6,480 nucleotides of DNA from Methanosarcinales archaeon (GTDB lineage: Archaea; Halobacteriota; Syntropharchaeia; Alkanophagales; Methanospirareceae). Shown one piece after another: positions 1-5,126 of this stretch. The translations under genes were made by a program, and so were the position numbers. The DNA lies in contig JAODGL010000086.1 of the NCBI GenBank assembly GCA_025464585.1, forward strand, positions 1 through 6,480, given 5' to 3'. Under the pieces are notes generated by a model. That model searched no databases. It saw only the letters and a program-made list of their open reading frames with translations, and was not told the DNA's origin. Every line of letters begins with the position of its first letter. The stretch's first letter is position 1.

Positions 1-751
1 CCGCAGCTTCTAAGGCAGTTGAAGTCATGTAATCAATCGCATATTCTTTCGTTTCCTCTGACAAAGTGCCATCATGTATCAATAAGTCAGCGTCCTTGCT
101 CGCTTCTATCACGCTTTCGCAGGGTCTTGTATCACCGGTATATACAATTTTCCTGCCCGGTCTCGGAGGACCCAAGACCTGCTCAGGTCTTATCTCTTTC
201 CCATTTACCGAAATAGAATGCCCTGATTGAAGTTTAGAGAATAAAGGACCGGGTTTGATGCCGAGTTCTACCGCTCTTTCTCTATTAAACCTTCCGGGTC
301 GCTTATCTTCTTCTAATACATATCCTATGCTTACTACGTTGTGCACCGTTTTTATCGCTCTTATCCTGTACCCTGCTCTTCTTACTACATCCCCGGGTCT
401 CAGTTCTATCGCTTTTACCTCAAAACTCCTTCCCGCGTAACCTAAGGAGAGGAGATGGAACAGGAATCTATCCACGTGTCTCGGACCGTATATCGCCAGC
501 GGCTCTTTCCTACCCTGCAACGCCATCGTCTGTAACAGACCCGGAATACCGAGCACATGGTCGGCATGGAAATGTGTGATAAAAATAGAATTTATCGTCA
601 TTCCAGTCTTTGCGCGCATCATCTGCCGCTGCGTTCCCTCTCCACAATCAAATAGCATCAGTTCCCCTTCGCGATTTACCGCTATTGCCGATGGATTCCT
701 GTTCGGCGTGGGTGTCGAACCCCCGGTTCCTAAAAATGTTATTCGTAGCAT
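1..751 (-). CDS. rnz: Ribonuclease Z (tRNA 3' endonuclease), C-terminus cut by window edge
   Basis: tRNase Z cuts the 3' trailer from precursor tRNAs in the cytoplasm so that CCA can be present or added. It is a zinc-dependent beta-lactamase-fold enzyme. From the ATG at 751 the minus strand reads 250 residues without a stop. Visible are the N-terminal LRITFLGTGGSTPTPNRNPS, FDCGEGTQRQ (about 34-43), the metal motif HFHADH at 60-65, H137 in KTVHNVVSIGYV, YTGDTRP around D207 and the DLLIHDGTL segment near 222-230. Known archaeal enzymes are about 305 residues, so roughly 55 are outside the window, including the last metal-binding His. The segment that normally reads HSTAxEAA here reads TSTALEAA, so the usual His is Thr. 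HDGT also replaces the common HEAT-type motif, a change seen in other archaea. No good ribosome site lies upstream. A TATA-like box about 36 bases away fits a short leader. The identity is secure; only the Thr substitution is odd. Confidence 0.96.
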   Translation of the reverse strand, partial: MLRITFLGTGGSTPTPNRNPSAIAVNREGELMLFDCGEGTQRQMMRAKTGMTINSIFITHFHADHVLGIPGLLQTMALQGRKEPLAIYGPRHVDRFLFHLLSLGYAGRSFEVKAIELRPGDVVRRAGYRIRAIKTVHNVVSIGYVLEEDKRPGRFNRERAVELGIKPGPLFSKLQSGHSISVNGKEIRPEQVLGPPRPGRKIVYTGDTRPCESVIEASKDADLLIHDGTLSEETKEYAIDYMTSTALEAA

Positions 752-763
752 AAGCAAACAAAC

Positions 764-776
764 CTTTCTTAGAAAG
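764..776. repeat. Small inverted repeat CTTTCT-T-AGAAAG in the divergent promoter region
   Basis: Six bases on each side of a single central T form a perfect palindrome. It lies over the predicted rnz start region, so it could be an operator half-site pair, but a palindrome this short and A/T-rich also arises by chance. Confidence 0.25.
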
Positions 777-781
777 AAAGC

Positions 782-790
782 AAGTATATC
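782..790 (-). promoter_or_regulatory. Probable TATA box for rnz
   Basis: On the minus strand this reads GATATACTT. Placing transcription about 26 bases downstream gives a start near 761 and a leader of about 10 bases before the rnz ATG. This is inference from spacing and composition only. Confidence 0.4.
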
Positions 791-794
791 AAAA

Positions 795-810
795 GAAATA
801 AATTTAATTG
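795..810 (+). promoter_or_regulatory. Probable TATA box for taw3
   Basis: The A/T-only stretch AAATAAATTTAATT follows a purine-rich AAAAG that could serve as a BRE. Transcription about 26 bases on would start near 829, leaving a leader of about 14 bases with no Shine-Dalgarno. That is a common archaeal arrangement for near-leaderless mRNAs. A second small palindrome, ACCTT-A-AAGGT (811-821), sits between this box and the start codon. Confidence 0.4.
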
Positions 811-842
811 ACCTTAAAGGTTGAATTTGCTTTTCTAAAACT

Positions 843-1418
843 ATGGAGGGAAAAATCTTTTTCACGCACCATGACATTCGAGATGGCGAAAAGAGAGCAC
901 TCGCACGATTGCATACGCATGGTGCGGATGATGACATGGTGGAGCTTTTAATGTTGCTTAACAGCCATGATAATTATTACACAACGAGCAGTTGCTCTGG
1001 TAGAATCGTTTTGCTGAGTATCCCGTGTATAGGAGCGAAACGGGCTGCGGAATTCGTCGGTAAGTGGCATTTTGAAGTGGATAAAGCCGAGATACTGGCA
1101 GCAATAGCGGAGTGGAGAGCACGCCATCGCAGTGGATACCTGTGGCTGATGGCGCAATCGCCTGTGCTGCATGTATCATATGCAGATATAGATTGTGCGA
1201 GAACGCTACTTACGCTCGCAATTACTGCGGGATTCAAGTATAGCGGTATAAAGAGTATAACCGGTGAGCGTGTGATGGTGAAGATATTGAGCACGGAGCG
1301 TATGGATGTTCCCATAGGTAGAGAAGGCGTGATGTTTTGTGGCGAACAATACCTGGAGTTCATCCTAACGATAGCGAACTCCTTGCTTGTGCGTGGCAAG
1401 ACCAAACTTCTTTCATGA
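843..1418 (+). CDS. taw3: tRNA wybutosine-synthesis methyltransferase Taw3/TYW3
   Basis: TYW3-family proteins are SAM-dependent methyltransferases that methylate the tricyclic guanosine derivative (yW-86 in eukaryotes, imG-type precursors in archaea) at position 37 of tRNA-Phe, next to the anticodon. The 191-residue product shows the family hallmarks in order: a helical start with a run of negatively charged residues (DDDMVELLMLLN, 29-40), SSCSGRI at 49-55, GKWHF near 73-77, GYLWLMAQSPVLHV at 98-111 and AGFKYSGIKS at 129-138. The ATG at 843 has no ribosome site and lies a few bases after the likely transcription start. The last residues, after TIANS at about 176-180, read LLVRGKTKLLS and then stop. 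I would expect a somewhat longer, more charged helix here, and this tail overlaps the broken ureohydrolase on the other strand, so the native C-terminus may have been lost and replaced. The core fold appears intact and the gene probably works. Confidence 0.93.
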   Translation: MEGKIFFTHHDIRDGEKRALARLHTHGADDDMVELLMLLNSHDNYYTTSSCSGRIVLLSIPCIGAKRAAEFVGKWHFEVDKAEILAAIAEWRARHRSGYLWLMAQSPVLHVSYADIDCARTLLTLAITAGFKYSGIKSITGERVMVKILSTERMDVPIGREGVMFCGEQYLEFILTIANSLLVRGKTKLLS

Positions 1419-1896
1419 ATTCGTACTCGTCCCACGAGGCTGAACGGATACCTACCTCTATCACATTCTCAAAACCCGCTAACTCCGCCACACGACGCAT
1501 CACACAGGCATTGGAGTACCTGTTGCCCATATACGTCTCACGGAAGTCGGCATGTGCATCAATAACAATCAGTTTCGTCAGTGCATGACGCTCAAAATAA
1601 TATTTGAATAGCGGATATGTGATGGAATGGTCACCACCGATGAATATCCGCCTCCTGCGTGTATCCAGGTCCAGATGCGAGAGCCCATCAAGGTCGCCGG
1701 CGTCATAGTATAGCAGGTCAGAGAGTTCGAGCTTATCACGCCACAGGAAGGTTTCAAGCCTGTGTGATGCGGCTCTTATCGCATCCGGCGCATCACGCGC
1801 ACCTTTCAGTCTGGCATTGGCATCAAGGGGCACACCTATCAGCTCATATACCGCCTTAGCGCGGTCATTATCGTGTAGAGAGCCTGCGAATTTCAT
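1360..1896 (-). pseudogene. Ureohydrolase (agmatinase/arginase family), C-terminally truncated
   Basis: Ureohydrolases hydrolyse agmatine, arginine or related guanidino compounds to urea with a two-manganese centre; archaeal members usually act in polyamine synthesis. The 178-residue product is recognisable from GVPLDANARLKGARDAPDAI (21-40), FIGGDHSITYP (85-95, H90) and VIDAHADFRE (111-120; D113, H115, D117). The family is normally about 280-320 residues. The C-terminal third carrying the DxD manganese ligands is absent: after GIRSASWDEYEFMKE (to 163) the sequence becomes unfamiliar and stops at 1360 inside taw3. Two further defects are seen. YSNACVMRR has Asn129 where the family normally has His in an SH-type motif. 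The span from AGDLD (66-70) to GGDHS is only about 16 residues, shorter than usual, which suggests an internal deletion. With two of the usual metal carboxylates missing it is unlikely to be catalytic. The start at 1896 has only a weak AGAG upstream. Confidence 0.82.
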
Positions 1897-1998
1897 CTCT
1901 CTTCAGTTTGTTCGCGCAGAGATGTGCGAGCCTTGTTGGTTCTGGCAGTTTATGCCTGCGAATGCAGAGAAAACTCTCTAATAGATAAAACAGGACAT

Positions 1999-2004
1999 AA
2001 GGAG
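1999..2004 (+). promoter_or_regulatory. Ribosome binding site AAGGAG for the 2012 ORF
   Basis: AAGGAG is followed by seven bases and then ATG at 2012, an ideal spacing. An in-frame TAG at 1982-1984 rules out a start further upstream. This site is the main reason to accept the 2012 ORF as translated. Confidence 0.6.
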
Positions 2005-2011
2005 AAAGTGT

Positions 2012-2611
2012 ATGAAAAAATCTCATAATTTCCCAATTTTTAGTAAGGCAATCGAAGAAGAAATAGCAATTATCTGGGGCAAATTCGATTTAGAAGATGT
2101 TAGGGATGAGTTAAGGTCTCAAGGTTTCGATAAAGATGAATATAGAGGTGTGGAACTCTGGCTTGGCGATTATGACTTGGCAGTAGCAATTAGCGATAAA
2201 TTGATAGTAGGAAAAGAAGAGCAGGTGAAAAACTGTATTAAGGTCATGAAAAATCAAAATGAAGGGGGAGTATGGGGTTCCGGATATAGAAAGACGACCT
2301 GTCCTAATAACACAACTCACAACGTTAAAGTAGAACATGAACATCCTGCAAAACCTGTTCCAGCATTGCAAATCTCTTTTCCACTTCAACCAAATCTCTT
2401 CTCTGCTTTCCTGAAATTGACTGGATATCTGCCATTATCCGATCTTCCAGAAAATCCTCCGTTAATCTATTGCTTTATATGTCGTATACTTCACCATAAA
2501 TTTTTGCTATCACTATCGCCTAATAAATATTATTCTATAAGCTCACAAAAAGAAAAAAACCGAAAAGCTTTTAAAGAGATAGGTAGCTATTTCTACAAAG
2601 GAATCCCGTAA
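2012..2611 (+). CDS. Hypothetical protein; plausible N-terminal half, doubtful C-terminal half
   Basis: I do not recognise a named family. Residues 12-91 look like genuine protein: an acidic helix with DLEDVRDELRSQGFDKD (26-42), then YRGVELWLGDYDLAVAISDK (44-63), LIVGKEEQVKNCIKVMKN (64-81). That alternation, a YxGVExW strand followed by a VAI...LIVG strand and a helix, recalls an internal segment of secreted archaeal lipoproteins that ask whether a value is to be stored or displayed; the link is by eye only. Here there is no signal peptide or lipobox, so if the relation is real this is a fragment. From about residue 93 the composition changes to a Pro/Ser/Leu/Phe/Ile-rich string without domain character, while the opposite strand carries a better-looking short ORF. 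The natural end may therefore be near 2290, with a frameshift or deletion following. The TAA stop at 2609-2611 overlaps the AAGGAG of the next gene. Confidence 0.5.
   Translation: MKKSHNFPIFSKAIEEEIAIIWGKFDLEDVRDELRSQGFDKDEYRGVELWLGDYDLAVAISDKLIVGKEEQVKNCIKVMKNQNEGGVWGSGYRKTTCPNNTTHNVKVEHEHPAKPVPALQISFPLQPNLFSAFLKLTGYLPLSDLPENPPLIYCFICRILHHKFLLSLSPNKYYSISSQKEKNRKAFKEIGSYFYKGIP
2325..2435 (-). CDS. Possible 36-residue charged helical protein antisense to the 2012 ORF
   Basis: On the minus strand, from ATG at 2435 to TAA at 2325, a 36-residue product begins MADIQSISGKQRRDLVEVEK and ends in LEQVLQDVHVLL. The frame is open further upstream to 2474, adding SNRLTEDFLEDRI. The residues are charged, with hydrophobic positions at helical spacing (I4, I7, L15, V18, F22, L25, V28, L29, V32), as in a short coiled coil. 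That is more protein-like than the plus-strand translation of the same bases. A GGAGG lies about 20 bases before the ATG and 5 bases before an in-frame CTG. I know of no family for it. It could be a small gene, a leftover piece of a larger one, or chance. Confidence 0.25.
   Translation of the reverse strand: MADIQSISGKQRRDLVEVEKRFAMLEQVLQDVHVLL
2563..2576 (+). promoter_or_regulatory. Possible TATA element for the exported-protein operon
   Basis: AAAAGCTTTTAAAG follows an A-rich purine stretch. Transcription about 26 bases on would start near 2597, leaving about 30 bases of leader that contain the AAGGAG site. The first ten bases form the perfect palindrome AAAAGCTTTT. An alternative A/T-rich box lies at 2521-2531. 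Confidence 0.3.
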
Positions 2612-2615
2612 GGAG
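2610..2615 (+). promoter_or_regulatory. Ribosome binding site for the 2629 gene, with an intervening ATG-TGA
   Basis: AAGGAG lies 13 bases before the ATG at 2629, longer than usual. Between them, at 2618-2623, is ATG TGA, a start codon followed at once by a stop, placed two bases after the site. The only start that gives the signal-peptide protein is 2629. Confidence 0.5.
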
Positions 2616-2628
2616 TGATGTGATATAA

Positions 2629-3519
2629 ATGAGAAATAAAGTTGGGTTGAAGGCATTGGCAATCTTGTTTGCCATAGTGATGGTCGCAAGTAGCGTGGCG
2701 ATATATAGCTCGGCGGATATGAGAAAAGGGATAGACGAAAGTGGAGAAAAGGGTGTTATCTCGCTTGTGGTGCCTTCTTTCATATCAACTGCAAGAGCAG
2801 CAGGTGGAGGCGGAGGCGCATTCCCCGAATATGAAGCCGGAATTTCAGCTTACATAAACACATCTCAAACAATAGACCTTGAGAAATTGAAAACGATTTT
2901 CTCTGAAGTTGAGGAGGTTGGAGATAACTACATCATCGGCATAACTCCCATTTCCGATTGGGGCGGAGACATAGATGTGCATGTGTATGCAGACATTGAC
3001 GGATGGATTGTCGCTTACCTCAAATCGGATGAGCCTGCTGCAAAGATAATGCAGTGGACTGGGAATGATGCGAATAATCCAGCGATTGGTGTGATAACAA
3101 CGATCCTCGCGGATGCTTTATATGAAGCAGGCGATGCAGCCGGCGTTGGAATTACGCCAACAAAAATAAAATACTATGACTTCAGGTATCCAAACGCAAA
3201 TAGTATGATGATATTCGTAAGAACGAGAGCATCAGATGGGACAAATTTAGTACAGTTAGAAATCCCTGCGAACTACACGCTTTACGAAACATCTTACTAT
3301 CACTATGCCTATGACCTCGATGATTCAAAATTGAAGGTAGATGGAGCGACGGTCAGTGATCTCCCTGGGTGTTATAGGTGTTGGAGAAGAGCATTTGGTT
3401 CCTATGGTTCAAGGATTACAACTGGAAAGCTACATAAGATAGAAATATCCTATGATGCATATGGTAGTGTTGGTGGTTCAGCAGGCGTAGCAACAGTTCT
3501 AATCTACAGAGCTCCATAA
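2629..3519 (+). CDS. Exported protein of unknown function (296 aa)
   Basis: No family is recognised with confidence. The N-terminus has a positive start (MRNKVGLK), a hydrophobic stretch at about 9-26 and small residues near SSA, which fits a Sec signal peptide or membrane anchor. A second hydrophobic patch (VISLVVPSFIS, 43-53) ends in ARAA followed by five glycines at 59-63, which looks like a processing site or flexible linker. The main domain, about 65-296, alternates strands and helices: DLEKLKTIFSEVEEVGDNYI, then IDVHVYADIDGWIVAYLKSD (115-134), a short GITPTKIKYYDFRYP stretch (174-188) and SMMIFVRTR (192-200). Near the end a Cys pair in GCYRCWRR (248-254) could form a disulphide or bind metal. 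The beta-rich C-terminus carries many Tyr. The gene lies 35 bases before the FN3/PKD protein, suggesting one transcript and a shared place at the cell surface. It is intact and has ordinary coding character. Confidence 0.85.
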   Translation: MRNKVGLKALAILFAIVMVASSVAIYSSADMRKGIDESGEKGVISLVVPSFISTARAAGGGGGAFPEYEAGISAYINTSQTIDLEKLKTIFSEVEEVGDNYIIGITPISDWGGDIDVHVYADIDGWIVAYLKSDEPAAKIMQWTGNDANNPAIGVITTILADALYEAGDAAGVGITPTKIKYYDFRYPNANSMMIFVRTRASDGTNLVQLEIPANYTLYETSYYHYAYDLDDSKLKVDGATVSDLPGCYRCWRRAFGSYGSRITTGKLHKIEISYDAYGSVGGSAGVATVLIYRAP

Positions 3520-3542
3520 TTTATATTGTAGGTCAAGTAATG

Positions 3543-3549
3543 GGGAGGT
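3543..3549 (+). promoter_or_regulatory. Ribosome binding site GGGAGGT for the 3555 gene
   Basis: GGGAGGT ends five bases before the ATG at 3555, an excellent match in sequence and spacing. It settles the start of the multidomain exported protein. Confidence 0.65.
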
Positions 3550-3554
3550 AGGAA

Positions 3555-4910
3555 ATGAAAATAAGTTATAACATTGCTTCTGCCCTACTTTTCATTTTAA
3601 TTCTACCAAACATGGTTTCAGCGAGTTCCATCAACATCACAGGTGCGGAAGCCACCTTCAATCCGAATCTATCAGGTGTAAGTATACCCACCAATCCAGT
3701 CCCACTTAAAAACATTTTCATTGTTAATGCAGATTCATCATTCAGCAAGGATTTGATGCAGGTGAATATTCCCACTTTGCCCATACCTTTAGAGAATCTC
3801 TTCACACTGAATACTGAAGCAGAGTTTAGAAAAGATCTCACAGGTGTAAGTATTGATACAATTCCGTATCCTGTAAGTGAACTTTTCATCCACCTTGCGG
3901 AATCAGAGCTCTCTAAGGATATGTCATACCCGAGAAATCTCATAAATGACAGTAACCCACCAGTAATCTCGAATATAACCATAACAAACATAAAAGAGAA
4001 TTCTGCAACCATAAAATGGGACACTGATGAATTCGCAGATAGTCTTGTTGAATACGGAACATCCTCAGGAGTTTACACAAAGCAAGAATACGACGAATTA
4101 TTCGTGAAGAATCACTCAGTTTCATTGAGCAATCTCTCGCCAGGAACAAAATATTATTTCGTTGTGAAAAGCACTGACCTGAGTGGGAATTCGGCAGTGA
4201 GCTCTGAATACAATTTTATCACTGCTGGGACGATAAACCAACCACCAATTGCATCCTTCACATACTCACCACAAAACCCCGTAGTCAGCGAGGAGATAAT
4301 CTTCGATGCCTCTTCATCCACTGATCCTGATGGTAAAATTATCTCTTATGAATGGGAATTCGGAGATGGGAACATAACGAACACAACTGAAAAGATAATA
4401 ACTCATTCTTATTCATCAGCAAACGATTATACTATGAATTTAACTGTAACAGATGACGATGATGCGAAAAATTCCACTTCTAAAGTAATAACAATCTCAG
4501 AATTAGGGAACATCTTTGATACCGGGGAGGGAACATATCCAAGCATATCAGGCACGCATAATGGAACCATCACACCAAATGCTGACATAATTGTTAGCAA
4601 ACTTTATACTTATCCATGCGTTGGAACTGGAGGGCATACCGAATACGTCAGGATATGGGGAAATGGGATAGATGTAAGTGGAACCTGGGGAAGCTACGGT
4701 GGAGACTGGCATAACGTAACATTTAGCAGGTCTTTCACCCTTGAGGCAGGCAAAACATACAACTACACCATACGCACAGGCTCATATCCGCAGATCCACC
4801 ATATGAATGCTCTACTGACCGCAAATGGCTGGATAAACTGCACTTCATTCACAGATGTAAACGGGAGGGTTTATTATGACTGGATACCTGCTATAAAGTT
4901 GTATGCGTGA
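3555..4910 (+). CDS. Exported multidomain surface protein: 28-residue repeats, FN3, PKD and a C-terminal beta domain
   Basis: A 451-residue exported protein. Residues 1-23 are a Sec signal peptide (hydrophobic LLFILILP, likely cut after VSA). Residues 31-123 hold 3.3 tandem copies of a 28-residue unit. Residues about 133-223 are a fibronectin type III domain (NPPVISNITITNIKENSATI, VEYGTSSGVY, LSPGTKYYFVVKSTDLSGN). Residues about 229-316 are a PKD domain with PPIASFTYSP, FDASSSTDPDG, YEWEFGDG (265-272) and YTMNLTVTDDDD. Residues 317-451 form a domain starting IFDTGEGTYPSISGTH, with YPCVGTGGHTEYVRIWG, WHNVTF and TYNYTIRTG, and two Cys (355, 429). I have the impression that this last domain recurs at the ends of archaeal surface proteins, but it has no name I can give. 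N-glycosylation sequons are many (for example N27, N140, N193, N273, N295, N306, N336, N387, N403, N428). No C-terminal membrane anchor is present, so it is probably secreted or held by partners. A role in adhesion or matrix is inference. Confidence 0.92.
   Translation: MKISYNIASALLFILILPNMVSASSINITGAEATFNPNLSGVSIPTNPVPLKNIFIVNADSSFSKDLMQVNIPTLPIPLENLFTLNTEAEFRKDLTGVSIDTIPYPVSELFIHLAESELSKDMSYPRNLINDSNPPVISNITITNIKENSATIKWDTDEFADSLVEYGTSSGVYTKQEYDELFVKNHSVSLSNLSPGTKYYFVVKSTDLSGNSAVSSEYNFITAGTINQPPIASFTYSPQNPVVSEEIIFDASSSTDPDGKIISYEWEFGDGNITNTTEKIITHSYSSANDYTMNLTVTDDDDAKNSTSKVITISELGNIFDTGEGTYPSISGTHNGTITPNADIIVSKLYTYPCVGTGGHTEYVRIWGNGIDVSGTWGSYGGDWHNVTFSRSFTLEAGKTYNYTIRTGSYPQIHHMNALLTANGWINCTSFTDVNGRVYYDWIPAIKLYA
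3645..3923 (+). repeat. In-frame tandem repeat, 84 bp (28 residues), 3.3 copies
   Basis: Copies span 3645-3728, 3729-3812 and 3813-3896, with a nine-residue partial copy to 3923. The protein pattern is A-E-x-x-F-x-x-D-L-x-x-V-x-I-P-T-x-P-x-P-L-x-x-L-F-x-x-N. It is best kept at the F, DL, V-I, PxP and LF positions. Unit length is exactly 28 in all full copies, with no insertions. The copies have diverged at the DNA level, so this is an old structural repeat rather than a recent slippage product. Confidence 0.85.
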
Positions 4911-5126
4911 TATAATCAAAATCGAAGAAAAGGGATATATCCTGAAGAGGTTGTTATCGGACATCGTAGCAGATACATAGCCCACAAAATGGAGGGTGAG
5001 CATTTAATCCGGGCTGTTTATGAATATGACGAAGATGGGAATCCTGTTGTCATAACTGTGTATTTTCCCTATGCAGAACGGTATTATAAAGGAGGTGGAA
5101 CGTATGCAGATAAAATATTCGCCTGA
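4911..5126 (+). pseudogene. DUF4258 toxin-like gene, 5' end missing
   Basis: In the frame directly following the TGA of the surface-protein gene, an open reading runs to TGA at 5124-5126. It contains RRKGIYPEEVVIGHRSRYIA, LIRAVYEYDEDG and PVVITVYFPYAERYYKGGG. This matches the C-terminal part of DUF4258 proteins, small putative RNase-like toxins in which a RGI..EEV helix is followed by strands with an LRVIY-type and a VTVYFP-type motif. There is no ATG, GTG or TTG before the domain, and the N-terminal helix with the usual His-Ala...Arg-Met segment is absent. The only in-frame ATG (4990) would give about 45 residues. It overlaps the DUF2283 gene by 23 bases and carries that gene's ribosome site, the usual toxin-antitoxin arrangement. 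The gene was evidently broken at its 5' end when the surface-protein gene came to lie next to it. Confidence 0.72.
5088..5098 (+). promoter_or_regulatory. Strong ribosome binding site AAAGGAGGTGG for the DUF2283 gene
   Basis: GGAGGTG is close to a perfect complement of the 16S 3' end and lies about six bases before ATG 5104. It therefore selects 5104 over an in-frame ATG at 5071, and the DUF2283 fold indeed begins at MQIKYSPDAD. Confidence 0.75.

Noticed and set aside
19..824. Three plus-strand open frames over and just beyond rnz
   Set aside because: Two lie fully inside rnz, the third mostly so and running into the promoter; none has domain character or a ribosome site.
977..1435. 152-codon open frame on the minus strand opposite taw3
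   Set aside because: It lies wholly across the strongly supported taw3 gene, its translation is Ser/Ile/Pro-rich without domain pattern, and no ribosome site precedes it.
1897..2011. Possible remnant of a gene upstream of the ureohydrolase, such as translation factor aIF5A
   Set aside because: All minus-strand frames here were read and none gives a recognisable protein.
2259..2330. 23-codon frame MKGEYGVPDIERRPVLITQL on the plus strand
   Set aside because: Very short, inside another ORF, with no ribosome site; it may only mark a frameshift of the 2012 ORF, which cannot be decided without homologues.
2478..2519. Minus-strand AIVIAKIYGEVYDI, resembling a PIN-domain fragment
   Set aside because: Only 14 residues between two stops; too short to support a family call.
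3645..3923. CRISPR-like array reading of the 84-bp periodicity
   Set aside because: The periodicity is in the protein frame, copies are diverged at the DNA level, and there is no identical repeat/unique spacer pattern.
3566..4024. 152-codon open frame on the minus strand opposite the 28-residue repeats
   Set aside because: Its own repetitive look is the mirror of the in-frame repeats on the plus strand, which have a signal peptide and FN3/PKD domains following.
4908..4910. Selenocysteine or other recoding of the TGA between the surface protein and the DUF4258 remnant
   Set aside because: The surface protein ends with a complete domain, no selenocysteine-insertion structure is evident, and a truncated toxin gene explains the open frame after the stop.
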